NCBI GenBank assembly: GCA_012798935.1
Contig: JAAZMG010000254.1
Location: 1 to 10,411, forward strand
Length of the DNA stretch: 10,411 bases
From: Tissierellia bacterium
GTDB taxonomy: Bacteria > Bacillota > Clostridia > Tissierellales > Tepidimicrobiaceae
Reading direction: 5' to 3'
The position numbers were made by a program, and so were the translations under genes. A model generated the notes under the pieces. It ran no database searches. It saw only the letters and a program-made list of their open reading frames with translations, and was not told the DNA's origin. Numbering within the stretch: position 1 is the stretch's first letter; each line of letters begins with the position of its first letter. Positions 1-5,253 of the stretch are shown here, one piece after another.

Positions 1-406
1 AAGGTAGAATATTGTCACTAGCGCCGAAAGCTTTAAGCAAGGGTTCTATAAAGATTAGACCTAAAAAACTTAGAGTTAGAGAAATAATAAATAGTAAAAC
101 GAAAGCATTTCCAAGTATTAGTTCAGCTTCATCCTTTTTATCCTCTCCTAGCCTTATGGAGGATAATGAGTTTCCCCCAACCCCTACCAACATACTAAAA
201 GCCATAAGTATTAAAGTAACAGGCGAACCAACAAATATTGCACCAATTCCTATGCTACCTACACTATTACCTATAAATATTCTATCCACTATATTATACA
301 AAGCATTAACTAACATGCCTACTATAGCAGGTATAGAAAATTTTATAAGGAGTTTACCAACATCTTCTTTTCCTAAAATTATTGAACGTTCGTTTTGTCT
401 ATCCAT
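1..406 (-). CDS. MATE-family multidrug efflux transporter, N-terminal part (runs off left edge)
   Basis: Reading the minus strand from the ATG at 406 gives 135 codons open to the window edge. They begin MDRQNERSIILGKEDVGKLL and continue into hydrophobic segments at about residues 21-45, 56-76 and 101-122. The stretch IPAIVGMLVNALYNIVDRIFI followed by IGNSVG and GIGA is typical of the first two helices of MATE (multi antimicrobial extrusion) antiporters, which export cationic drugs in exchange for Na+ or H+. MATE proteins usually have about 450 residues and 12 helices, so roughly the first 30 percent is present. The ATG overlaps the TAA stop of the upstream marR gene by one base (TAATG), with GAGGG about 8 nt ahead, which suggests translational coupling. 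Family assignment is by similarity to remembered MATE/MepA N-termini; substrate is unknown. The MarR neighbour is the likely regulator. Confidence 0.88.
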   Translation of the reverse strand, partial: MDRQNERSIILGKEDVGKLLIKFSIPAIVGMLVNALYNIVDRIFIGNSVGSIGIGAIFVGSPVTLILMAFSMLVGVGGNSLSSIRLGEDKKDEAELILGNAFVLLFIISLTLSFLGLIFIEPLLKAFGASDNILP

Positions 407-861
407 TAATCATCCCTCAACTTTTCTAATATTTCTACAACGGTCTTTAAGCTTCTACTAAATTCATCAATTTCCTCTTCAGGAAGGATGATGAAAAGCT
501 CTTCTATTTGGCTGATAAATTTTTCTTCTTGTTTTATATAATATTCTTCACCTTCTTTGGTTAATTGAATCCAAGTTTTTCGTTTATCCATTAGATCATT
601 TTTCCTATATACTAGGTTCATGTTTTCCATGGAATCAATCAATGTAGTAATACTTCCTTTTTCCATGTCCATGCACTTACCTAGCATAGTAGGGGTAATT
701 TTTTCTGTTTTCCCAAGTATCATAACGGCTTTCACCTGATTCTTAGTGCAACTATATTTATTATCTATTTCTTTTTTAAAAGTAGGTGTAAATAATCTAT
801 GAAACAAGGACATAAATTTAATTAAATTATATTTTATATCGTCTATAGACTTACCCGTCAT
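406..861 (-). CDS. MarR-family transcriptional regulator
   Basis: The gene encodes 151 residues, a normal length for MarR dimers. The winged helix-turn-helix spans about residues 38-110. The recognition helix region is near MDMEKGSITTLIDSMEN (65-81), and the wing carries the family's D-x-R pattern in NDLMDKRKTWIQLT (88-101). N- and C-terminal helices (10-30, 112-148) would form the dimer interface. The start is supported by GAGGTGA 5 nt upstream. It is the first gene of a two-gene unit with a MATE exporter (one-base stop/start overlap), the same order as mepR-mepA of Staphylococcus aureus. A palindromic operator lies between its promoter and its start codon, so autorepression relieved by a bound drug-like ligand is the likely mode of control. 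That is inference; the ligand cannot be read from the sequence. Confidence 0.93.
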   Translation of the reverse strand: MTGKSIDDIKYNLIKFMSLFHRLFTPTFKKEIDNKYSCTKNQVKAVMILGKTEKITPTMLGKCMDMEKGSITTLIDSMENMNLVYRKNDLMDKRKTWIQLTKEGEEYYIKQEEKFISQIEELFIILPEEEIDEFSRSLKTVVEILEKLRDD

Positions 862-880
862 TAAATCACCTCAAACAAAA

Positions 881-919
881 AGATAGTTAGAATTCTAATA
901 ATTAGAATTCTAACTATCT
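881..919. promoter_or_regulatory. MarR operator candidate: 19-bp perfect inverted repeat
   Basis: AGATAGTTAGAATTCTAAT (881-899) is the exact reverse complement of 901-919, with a single A between them. Inside each arm sits TTAGAATTCTAA (887-898 and 902-913), itself a perfect palindrome, so the site holds two adjacent dimer-sized boxes with centres 15 bp apart. It lies just downstream of the marR -10 box and covers the expected transcription start, which fits repression by blocking RNA polymerase. The TTAG...CTAA pattern is typical of MarR-family sites. On the minus strand the second arm runs straight into TTTTTGTTT, so transcripts entering from the cap gene could fold a terminator here. Confidence 0.85.
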
Positions 920-947
920 ATTATACTTAGTTATTTATAAAAGTCAA
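920..947 (-). promoter_or_regulatory. Promoter of the marR-MATE operon
   Basis: On the minus strand TTGACT (947-942) and TATAAT (925-920) are separated by 16 nt, close to the sigma-A consensus. The predicted start, about 7 nt past the -10 box, falls inside the palindrome at 881-919. The -35 box begins only 4 nt after the stop codon of the cap gene. Confidence 0.75.
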
Positions 948-950
948 GGA

Positions 951-1709
951 CTAATTTGTGAACATTTGAGTCCAGTAAGTAGTACCATTAACGTTTACAT
1001 ATCCAACTCCAATTTTTCCAAAGCTTGGATTAAGTATATTTGCTCTATGTCCAGATGAATTCATCCATCCTCTGACCACAGATTCAGCACTAGAGTATCC
1101 TTTTGCTATATTTTCGCCAGCAGTTTTATATTGTATGCCAAAGCTTTTCATCATAGAAAAAGGGTCTCCATAAGTAGGGGAGTTGTGACTAAAGTAGTTG
1201 TTATTAGCCATGTCCTGGGATTTTATTCTAGCTACCTTTGATAGTTCTTCACTAAAGGTTAAAGGAGCTAGTCCCTCTTTTTGTCTCTCTATATTGACAA
1301 GTCTAGCAACTTCCATTTCTATAGATGTTGCAGTTCCGGTATTTGTATCAGGTTTTGTATTTTCTTTATTATCAGTAGGCTTATCATTTTCTTTATTGTC
1401 TACGTTTGTATTAGGTTTCTCTGTATCAGGCTTTTCCTCAGGCTTAGAAGTTTCAGGTTTTGTGGATGTATCCATATTGTTGTTATTCCAAGACCAAATA
1501 TTGCTCCAAGATCCATCAATAGGTAAGTATTTTACAATCCTTTTACTTGAATACCTATTTGAATAGTTATAGTTAACAGTGTAACTATTACGGTAGTATG
1601 TGTAATTTTTCAAATCCCTATAATTAAAATTTTGAGCATGTCCTACAGATGATGCTAATAACATAGTTGCAGTTAATGAAAGTAATACTTTTTTACCATT
1701 CTTTTTCAT
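951..1709 (-). CDS. Secreted CAP-domain (SCP/PR1, YkwD-like) protein
   Basis: The 252-residue product starts at the ATG at 1709, set by AAGGAGG 8 nt upstream; an earlier TTG at 1739 lacks such a site. Residues 1-25 are a signal peptide (KKNGKK, hydrophobic core, cleavage probable after GHA). The mature protein opens with an unusual Tyr/Asn-rich segment (27-54) and a Trp/Asn patch (68-78). A low-complexity K/P/E/D/N/T linker (82-125) follows, then a CAP domain (132-252). The CAP cavity residues are visible: His175 in YFSHNSP, Glu199 in AGENIA and His221 in SGHRANIL, ending in the usual WTQMF. Bacterial CAP proteins are extracellular and many are sporulation or wall associated, but the activity is generally unknown. 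No LPXTG, SLH or LysM anchor is seen, so release or loose wall binding is likely. Confidence 0.9.
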   Translation of the reverse strand: MKKNGKKVLLSLTATMLLASSVGHAQNFNYRDLKNYTYYRNSYTVNYNYSNRYSSKRIVKYLPIDGSWSNIWSWNNNNMDTSTKPETSKPEEKPDTEKPNTNVDNKENDKPTDNKENTKPDTNTGTATSIEMEVARLVNIERQKEGLAPLTFSEELSKVARIKSQDMANNNYFSHNSPTYGDPFSMMKSFGIQYKTAGENIAKGYSSAESVVRGWMNSSGHRANILNPSFGKIGVGYVNVNGTTYWTQMFTN

Positions 1710-1717
1710 TTGATTTT

Positions 1718-1724
1718 CCTCCTT
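1718..1724 (-). promoter_or_regulatory. Ribosome binding site deciding the cap-gene start
   Basis: AAGGAGG on the minus strand ends 8 nt before the ATG at 1709. It lies inside the frame of the upstream TTG candidate, so it argues for the shorter protein with a standard signal peptide. Confidence 0.8.
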
Positions 1725-1772
1725 GTATTTTGAATTCAATCCGTCCCCCTTTCATATTTTTGATTTTTTAAA

Positions 1773-1781
1773 AGTATATCA
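1773..1781 (-). promoter_or_regulatory. Possible extended -10 promoter for the cap gene
   Basis: The minus strand reads TGATATACT here (TGn plus TATACT), about 65 nt before the start codon. No good -35 hexamer lies at the matching distance, so it would depend on the extended -10 element. The rest of the 1740-1870 gap shows nothing else recognisable. Confidence 0.35.
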
Positions 1782-1870
1782 CCATAGTTTCTTAAAATAA
1801 AGGCTCAATACATGGAAGGTTAACATGATATTGGAATCATTTCAAAGTATTTAACAAAAAAGGATTTTTC

Positions 1871-1899
1871 AATATAAAAAGTCCTGCCTAAGCAGGACT
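1871..1899 (-). terminator. Intrinsic terminator of tyrS
   Basis: On the minus strand AGTCCTGC (1899-1892), a 4-nt loop and GCAGGACT (1887-1880) form a perfect 8-bp stem followed by a TTTTT run (about 1880-1876). It begins about 11 nt after the tyrS stop codon. Confidence 0.9.
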
Positions 1900-1910
1900 C
1901 TAATTTAACC

Positions 1911-3137
1911 TTATTTTATTTTTATTTGATGGTATACTTTTTTACCTTTCCTTATCAATATTTTTCCATCTTTAAAATCATCTAATGTGATAGTTTTATT
2001 TATATCTTCAACTTTCTTTTCATCGATGGTAATGCCACCTTGCTCTATTAGTCTTCTACCTTCGCTATTGGATTTAGTAAGTTCTACATCTTTTAGCAAA
2101 TTTAATATACCTATACCTTCTTCGAAAATAGATTTTTCAAATTCGGTAAAGGGTATAGATCCTTCATCCTTTGTACCTTTAAATAATGCTCTTGCAGCAT
2201 TTTGAGCTTTTGTTGCTTCTTCTTCACCGTGAACCATTTTAGTTACTTCAAAGGCAAGGACTTCTTTTGCTTTGTTAATTTCAGCGCCTTCCAAAGAACC
2301 TAATCTTTTTACCTCTTCCATAGGTAGGAAGGTTAATAAGCTTAAGAATTTTTCTACATCTCTATCATCTGAATTTCTTAGGTATTGATAAAATTCATAA
2401 GGCGAAGTTTTTTCTGGATCTAACCATATGGTACCTGCTTCTGTTTTACCCATTTTAGTTCCTGCTGCAGTAGATAGAAGTTTAAAAGTCATAGCATATA
2501 CTTTATCTCCTTCCAGTTTTCTAACTAATTCATAACCGCCAAGGATATTGGACCATTGGTCGCTGCCACCTACTTGAAGACGACAGTTATAGTCTCTATA
2601 TAGTTTTAAGTAATCATAGGATTGCATTAGCATGTAGCTAAACTCAAAGAAGGTCAGTCCACTTTCCATTCTATTTTTGTAACAGTCAAAGGTAAGCATT
2701 CTATTTACTGAAAAATGAACACCAATTTCCCTCATAAACTCTAAGAAATTTAATTCTAATAACCAGTCAGCATTGTTAACCATTATAGCTTTTTCCTCAT
2801 CAAAGTCGATAAACTTTGACAACTGTTCTTTAAATCTTTTAGCATTGTGATCTATTATTTTTTTTGTAAGCATTTTTCTCATATCAGCTTTTCCAGATGG
2901 GTCCCCTACCATAGTAGTTCCACCACCTAATAAAGCTATAGGTCTATGACCGGCATTTTGCATATGCATCATTACCATTATTTGAACAAAATGACCTAAG
3001 GTTAAACTATCAGCAGTTGCATCAAATCCCACATAGAAGGTGACAGATTCTTTACCTAAAAGCTCCCTAAGCTCATCTTCATAAGTTGACTGGTCTATAT
3101 AACCTCTTTCTTTTAATATATCATATACATTTGCCAT
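1911..3137 (-). CDS. tyrS: Tyrosine--tRNA ligase
   Basis: This class I synthetase charges tRNA-Tyr with tyrosine using ATP. The 408 residues match the family length. The Rossmann catalytic domain carries the HIGH-type motif as LTLGHF (45-50), tyrosine-site residues Tyr35, Asp39, Gln172 and Asp175 (MQSYDY), the VGGSDQW loop (189-195), and the KMSKS-type loop as KMGKT (228-232). The form AGTKMGKTEAGTIWLDPEKT resembles the E. coli TyrS subtype (KFGKT) more than the KMSKS-bearing TyrZ subtype. The C-terminal S4 RNA-binding domain covers about 350-408 (GRRLIEQGGITIDEKK). AGGAGGG 6 nt upstream supports the start. The gene is monocistronic, with a tyrosine T-box leader in front and an intrinsic terminator behind, so it should be induced when uncharged tRNA-Tyr accumulates. 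Confidence 0.98.
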   Translation of the reverse strand: MANVYDILKERGYIDQSTYEDELRELLGKESVTFYVGFDATADSLTLGHFVQIMVMMHMQNAGHRPIALLGGGTTMVGDPSGKADMRKMLTKKIIDHNAKRFKEQLSKFIDFDEEKAIMVNNADWLLELNFLEFMREIGVHFSVNRMLTFDCYKNRMESGLTFFEFSYMLMQSYDYLKLYRDYNCRLQVGGSDQWSNILGGYELVRKLEGDKVYAMTFKLLSTAAGTKMGKTEAGTIWLDPEKTSPYEFYQYLRNSDDRDVEKFLSLLTFLPMEEVKRLGSLEGAEINKAKEVLAFEVTKMVHGEEEATKAQNAARALFKGTKDEGSIPFTEFEKSIFEEGIGILNLLKDVELTKSNSEGRRLIEQGGITIDEKKVEDINKTITLDDFKDGKILIRKGKKVYHQIKIK

Positions 3138-3180
3138 TTTTATCCCTCCTAAAATTTATATTAAATTGTTTTTTCAAATA

Positions 3181-3220
3181 AAAAAGGGGTATCTTCTCAT
3201 GAAAGGACGAGAAGACCCCC
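3181..3220 (-). terminator. T-box regulated terminator
   Basis: On the minus strand GGGGGTCTTCTC (3220-3209) pairs with GAGAAGATACCCC (3198-3186), leaving a 2-nt TA bulge, and is followed by TTTTTT. Its 5' arm directly follows the T-box sequence, as expected for mutually exclusive antiterminator and terminator folds. Confidence 0.9.
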
Positions 3221-3422
3221 GTGGTACCACCTTAATTTGCATTTAGCCTCTAATCACTTAACGTGTGATATCCGCAGTAGTTTCCTACTGAAACTCAGGA
3301 TTCATAATTCGCTCAATTATTAGGTTATAGACTTCTCACCAATAGTCTATTCTCTGTATTTTAACCATAAAAGAGCTACTATATCCGTCATAGTTTGTAA
3401 ATAAAATCCCATGATTAAATTT
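3181..3422 (-). ncRNA. Tyrosine T-box riboswitch leader of tyrS
   Basis: This leader explains the 344-nt gap between tyrS and sor. On the minus strand, in order, are a stem I base region with GATATAGTAGC (about 3386-3376) and AGAGA (3355-3351). Next is a distal stem ATAGACT/AGTCTAT (3350-3344 with 3333-3327) closing a GGTGAGA loop. A specifier region GAATTATGAATCCTGAG follows, where TAT at 3306-3304 is the best Tyr specifier codon candidate. The conserved T-box AAGGTGGTACCACG is at 3233-3220, and a GC-rich terminator stem with a T run is at 3219-3181. T-boxes bind the cognate tRNA; an uncharged CCA end stabilises the antiterminator and lets tyrS be transcribed. The T-box call is secure; the specifier is inferred by alignment with remembered leaders and has not been folded. 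Confidence 0.95.
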
Positions 3423-3428
3423 AGTACT

Positions 3429-3457
3429 ATGTTAATATATTAAAAGGCAGTTGTCAA
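3429..3457 (-). promoter_or_regulatory. Promoter of the tyrS T-box transcript
   Basis: On the minus strand a perfect TTGACA (3457-3452) and TAACAT (3434-3429) are 17 nt apart. The predicted start near 3422 gives a leader of about 285 nt to the tyrS ATG. The -35 box lies just past the T run of the sor terminator. Confidence 0.8.
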
Positions 3458-3462
3458 GGGAA

Positions 3463-3491
3463 TAAAAAAGAGAGGACAAGACTAGTCCTCT
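3463..3491 (-). terminator. Intrinsic terminator of the superoxide reductase gene
   Basis: On the minus strand AGAGGAC (3491-3485), a 7-nt loop and GTCCTCT (3477-3471) are followed by CTTTTTTATT. The loop contains the sor stop codon (TAG at 3484-3482), so the stem begins within the coding end. Confidence 0.88.
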
Positions 3492-3859
3492 ACAGCAAGC
3501 TCTTTACTATTCTCCCATAGTCCATGGATATTACAATAACTTGAGGCAAGTATTGTACCAGATTTTTCTGCCTTAAACTTAATTGTTACGTCTGGTTCAG
3601 TAAAAGTTCCATGTTCCCCATGAGCTGCAAAATCATAAGTTCCTAATTCAACTGGGAATTTTCCTCCTTCTGGGTGGAAATATACTTTAATCCATGAAAT
3701 ATAATGTTCTAATGTATTTGGGTGTGAAATTTCCTCACCGATATTTACCTTTAATTCAATTATGTCACCTTTTTTAACTTTTTCAGGAGCATGGATAACA
3801 GGTACATGTTTTTCACCTTTCCAATCCCCACTTTGATATAATGATCCTAAGCTTTTCAT
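3482..3859 (-). CDS. Superoxide reductase, class II (neelaredoxin type)
   Basis: This cytoplasmic non-haem iron enzyme reduces superoxide to hydrogen peroxide without making oxygen, with electrons normally from rubredoxin. The 125-residue protein starts at the ATG at 3859, set by AAGGAGG 6 nt upstream; longer frames reach further but lack a site. The iron ligands are all present: His18 in GEKHVPVI, His46 and His52 in SHPNTLEHYISWI, and Cys109 and His112 in CNIHGLW. The catalytic-loop residues Glu16 and Lys17 also match. There is no N-terminal desulforedoxin (four-Cys) domain, so it is the neelaredoxin class rather than 2Fe desulfoferrodoxin. It is transcribed alone, divergent from the methyltransferase gene. 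No rubredoxin or rubrerythrin gene lies nearby. I could not identify a convincing promoter or PerR-type box in the 158-nt divergent gap. Confidence 0.95.
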   Translation of the reverse strand: MKSLGSLYQSGDWKGEKHVPVIHAPEKVKKGDIIELKVNIGEEISHPNTLEHYISWIKVYFHPEGGKFPVELGTYDFAAHGEHGTFTEPDVTIKFKAEKSGTILASSYCNIHGLWENSKELAVED

Positions 3860-3865
3860 ATTTAT

Positions 3866-3872
3866 CCTCCTT
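3866..3872 (-). promoter_or_regulatory. Ribosome binding site deciding the sor start
   Basis: AAGGAGG on the minus strand lies 6 nt before the ATG at 3859. This fixes the 125-residue form that matches neelaredoxins and removes 35 unrelated N-terminal residues from the longest reading. Confidence 0.85.
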
Positions 3873-4017
3873 AAAAATTTTATTCTAATACTATGGTTTA
3901 CAATTTGTACTCGTAGATTTATATACCCAAAGGATTCAAATAATACACAATAATAAAGTAACAATTTAACTTTTTAGGTATAATAGAATTAAGCTAATAA
4001 AAGAAAGGAAGAAATAT

Positions 4018-5160
4018 ATGAGACAAATTGAATTAATTGCAACATCTACTTTTGGATTGGAAGCTGTAGTAAAAAGAGAATTATTAAATTTGGGCTATGA
4101 TGATTTAATGGTGGAAAATGGCAAGATTACTTTTAAAGCTACAGAAGAAGATATTCCTATTACAAATTTATGGCTAAGGTCAGCTGATAGGGTTTTATTA
4201 AAGATGGGGGAGTTTAAGGCTACATCTTTTGAAGAATTATTCGAAAAGACAAAGGCACTTCCTTGGGATGAGTGGATTACAAAAGATGGAGAGTTTACTG
4301 TAGAAGGGAAATCAGTGGATTCTAAGTTATTTAGTATTTCAGACTCCCAAGCAATAGTAAAAAAAGCAGTAGTAGAGAAAATGAAGACTAAATATAATAT
4401 AGAGTGGTTTAAGGAAACTGGAGCTAAATTTACAATAGAAGTATCATTACTAAAAGATATAGCTACATTGACAATTGATACTTCTGGAGTAGGGCTACAT
4501 AAGAGAGGCTATAGATTAGCCAGTGTAGAAGCACCTTTGAAGGAGACTTTGGCAGCTGCATTGATCCAACTAAGCTATTGGAATAAGAATCGATTGCTGT
4601 TAGATCCATTTTGTGGTTCAGGGACTATTCCAATTGAAGCAGCTATGATAGGGAAAAACATAGCCCCTGGTCTTAACAGAAACTTTGCATCGGAAGAATG
4701 GCCTAGAGTTAAGAAAGAATATTGGAACGATGCAAGAAGACAGGCTTGGGATGTAATGCTAAAGGATTTTAAATTAAATATTATAGCTTCAGATATGGAT
4801 AAAGCTGCTGTGGAAGCAGCTAAACAAAATGCTGGAAGTCTATTTTTGGAAGAGGACATACAATTTATTAGGAAGGATTTTAGGGATTTAAATATTAAGA
4901 ACGATTATGGAGTTATTATTTGTAATCCTCCTTATGGAGAAAGGATAGGGAAAAAAGAGGAGGTATCTAAATTGTATAAGGATATGGGGAAAATATTTAA
5001 AGAATTAGATACCTATTCTATTTATGTTCTAACATCGAACGAGGGATTTGAAGGCCTATATGGTAGAGTTGCAGATAGAAAGCGAAAACTATACAATGGC
5101 AGGATAAAGGTAGATTATTATCAATATTATGGACCTAGGCCTCCTAAAAGGGAAATATAA
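4018..5160 (+). CDS. THUMP-domain class I SAM-dependent RNA methyltransferase (RlmL/YpsC-like)
   Basis: The 380-residue protein matches the family of E. coli RlmL N-terminal half and B. subtilis YpsC, predicted to make N2-methylguanosine in 23S rRNA. An N-terminal ferredoxin-like plus THUMP RNA-binding region covers about residues 1-155. The linker motif GLHKRGYR (159-166) precedes the Rossmann methyltransferase. The latter has SAM motif I DPFCGSGT (196-203), an acidic SDMD at 258-261 and catalytic motif IV NPPYGERIG (303-311). The C-terminus YYQYYGPRPPK is typical. It lacks the RlmK half found in the E. coli fusion protein, as usual in Firmicutes. AAAGGAAG about 6 nt upstream supports the ATG, and a TATAAT at 3979-3984 may be its -10 box, though no good -35 box matches. 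The exact target base is inferred from homologues. Confidence 0.92.
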   Translation: MRQIELIATSTFGLEAVVKRELLNLGYDDLMVENGKITFKATEEDIPITNLWLRSADRVLLKMGEFKATSFEELFEKTKALPWDEWITKDGEFTVEGKSVDSKLFSISDSQAIVKKAVVEKMKTKYNIEWFKETGAKFTIEVSLLKDIATLTIDTSGVGLHKRGYRLASVEAPLKETLAAALIQLSYWNKNRLLLDPFCGSGTIPIEAAMIGKNIAPGLNRNFASEEWPRVKKEYWNDARRQAWDVMLKDFKLNIIASDMDKAAVEAAKQNAGSLFLEEDIQFIRKDFRDLNIKNDYGVIICNPPYGERIGKKEEVSKLYKDMGKIFKELDTYSIYVLTSNEGFEGLYGRVADRKRKLYNGRIKVDYYQYYGPRPPKREI

Positions 5161-5188
5161 ATAGAAGAATCTAGGTAGTAAAAAAACT

Positions 5189-5217
5189 TTGTGTTTTAAA
5201 AACTATTATGATATTAT
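5189..5217 (+). promoter_or_regulatory. Probable promoter of the PAS/SpoIIE phosphatase gene
   Basis: TTGTGT (5189-5194) and TATTAT (5212-5217) are 17 nt apart, with TGA directly before the -10 box (extended -10). It lies in the 93-nt gap after the methyltransferase gene, so the phosphatase can be transcribed on its own. No strong terminator separates the two genes. Confidence 0.5.
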
Positions 5218-5253
5218 TATACAAAGTACCTAATATATTTAGTAGGTGAGGGT

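Noticed and set aside
12..461. A plus-strand open frame of 149 codons
   Set aside because: It lies opposite the MATE gene and the end of marR, whose minus-strand products have clear family motifs, and it has no ribosome binding site or recognisable domain.
1361..1470. Possible tandem DNA repeat in the cap linker
   Set aside because: The repetitiveness is at the amino-acid level (KPE/KPD/NKEN) and the DNA units are irregular, so it is a low-complexity linker rather than a defined repeat element.
1198..1566. Plus-strand open frames opposite the cap gene
   Set aside because: Their long hydrophobic Ser/Val/Phe stretches are the complement of the K/P/E/D/N linker codons on the minus strand; the CAP product is clearly the real one.
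3899..3909. Short palindrome TACAATTTGTA in the sor leader as an operator
   Set aside because: The arms are only 5 bp and AT-rich, it does not match a PerR or Fur box, and it does not sit on a promoter I can define.
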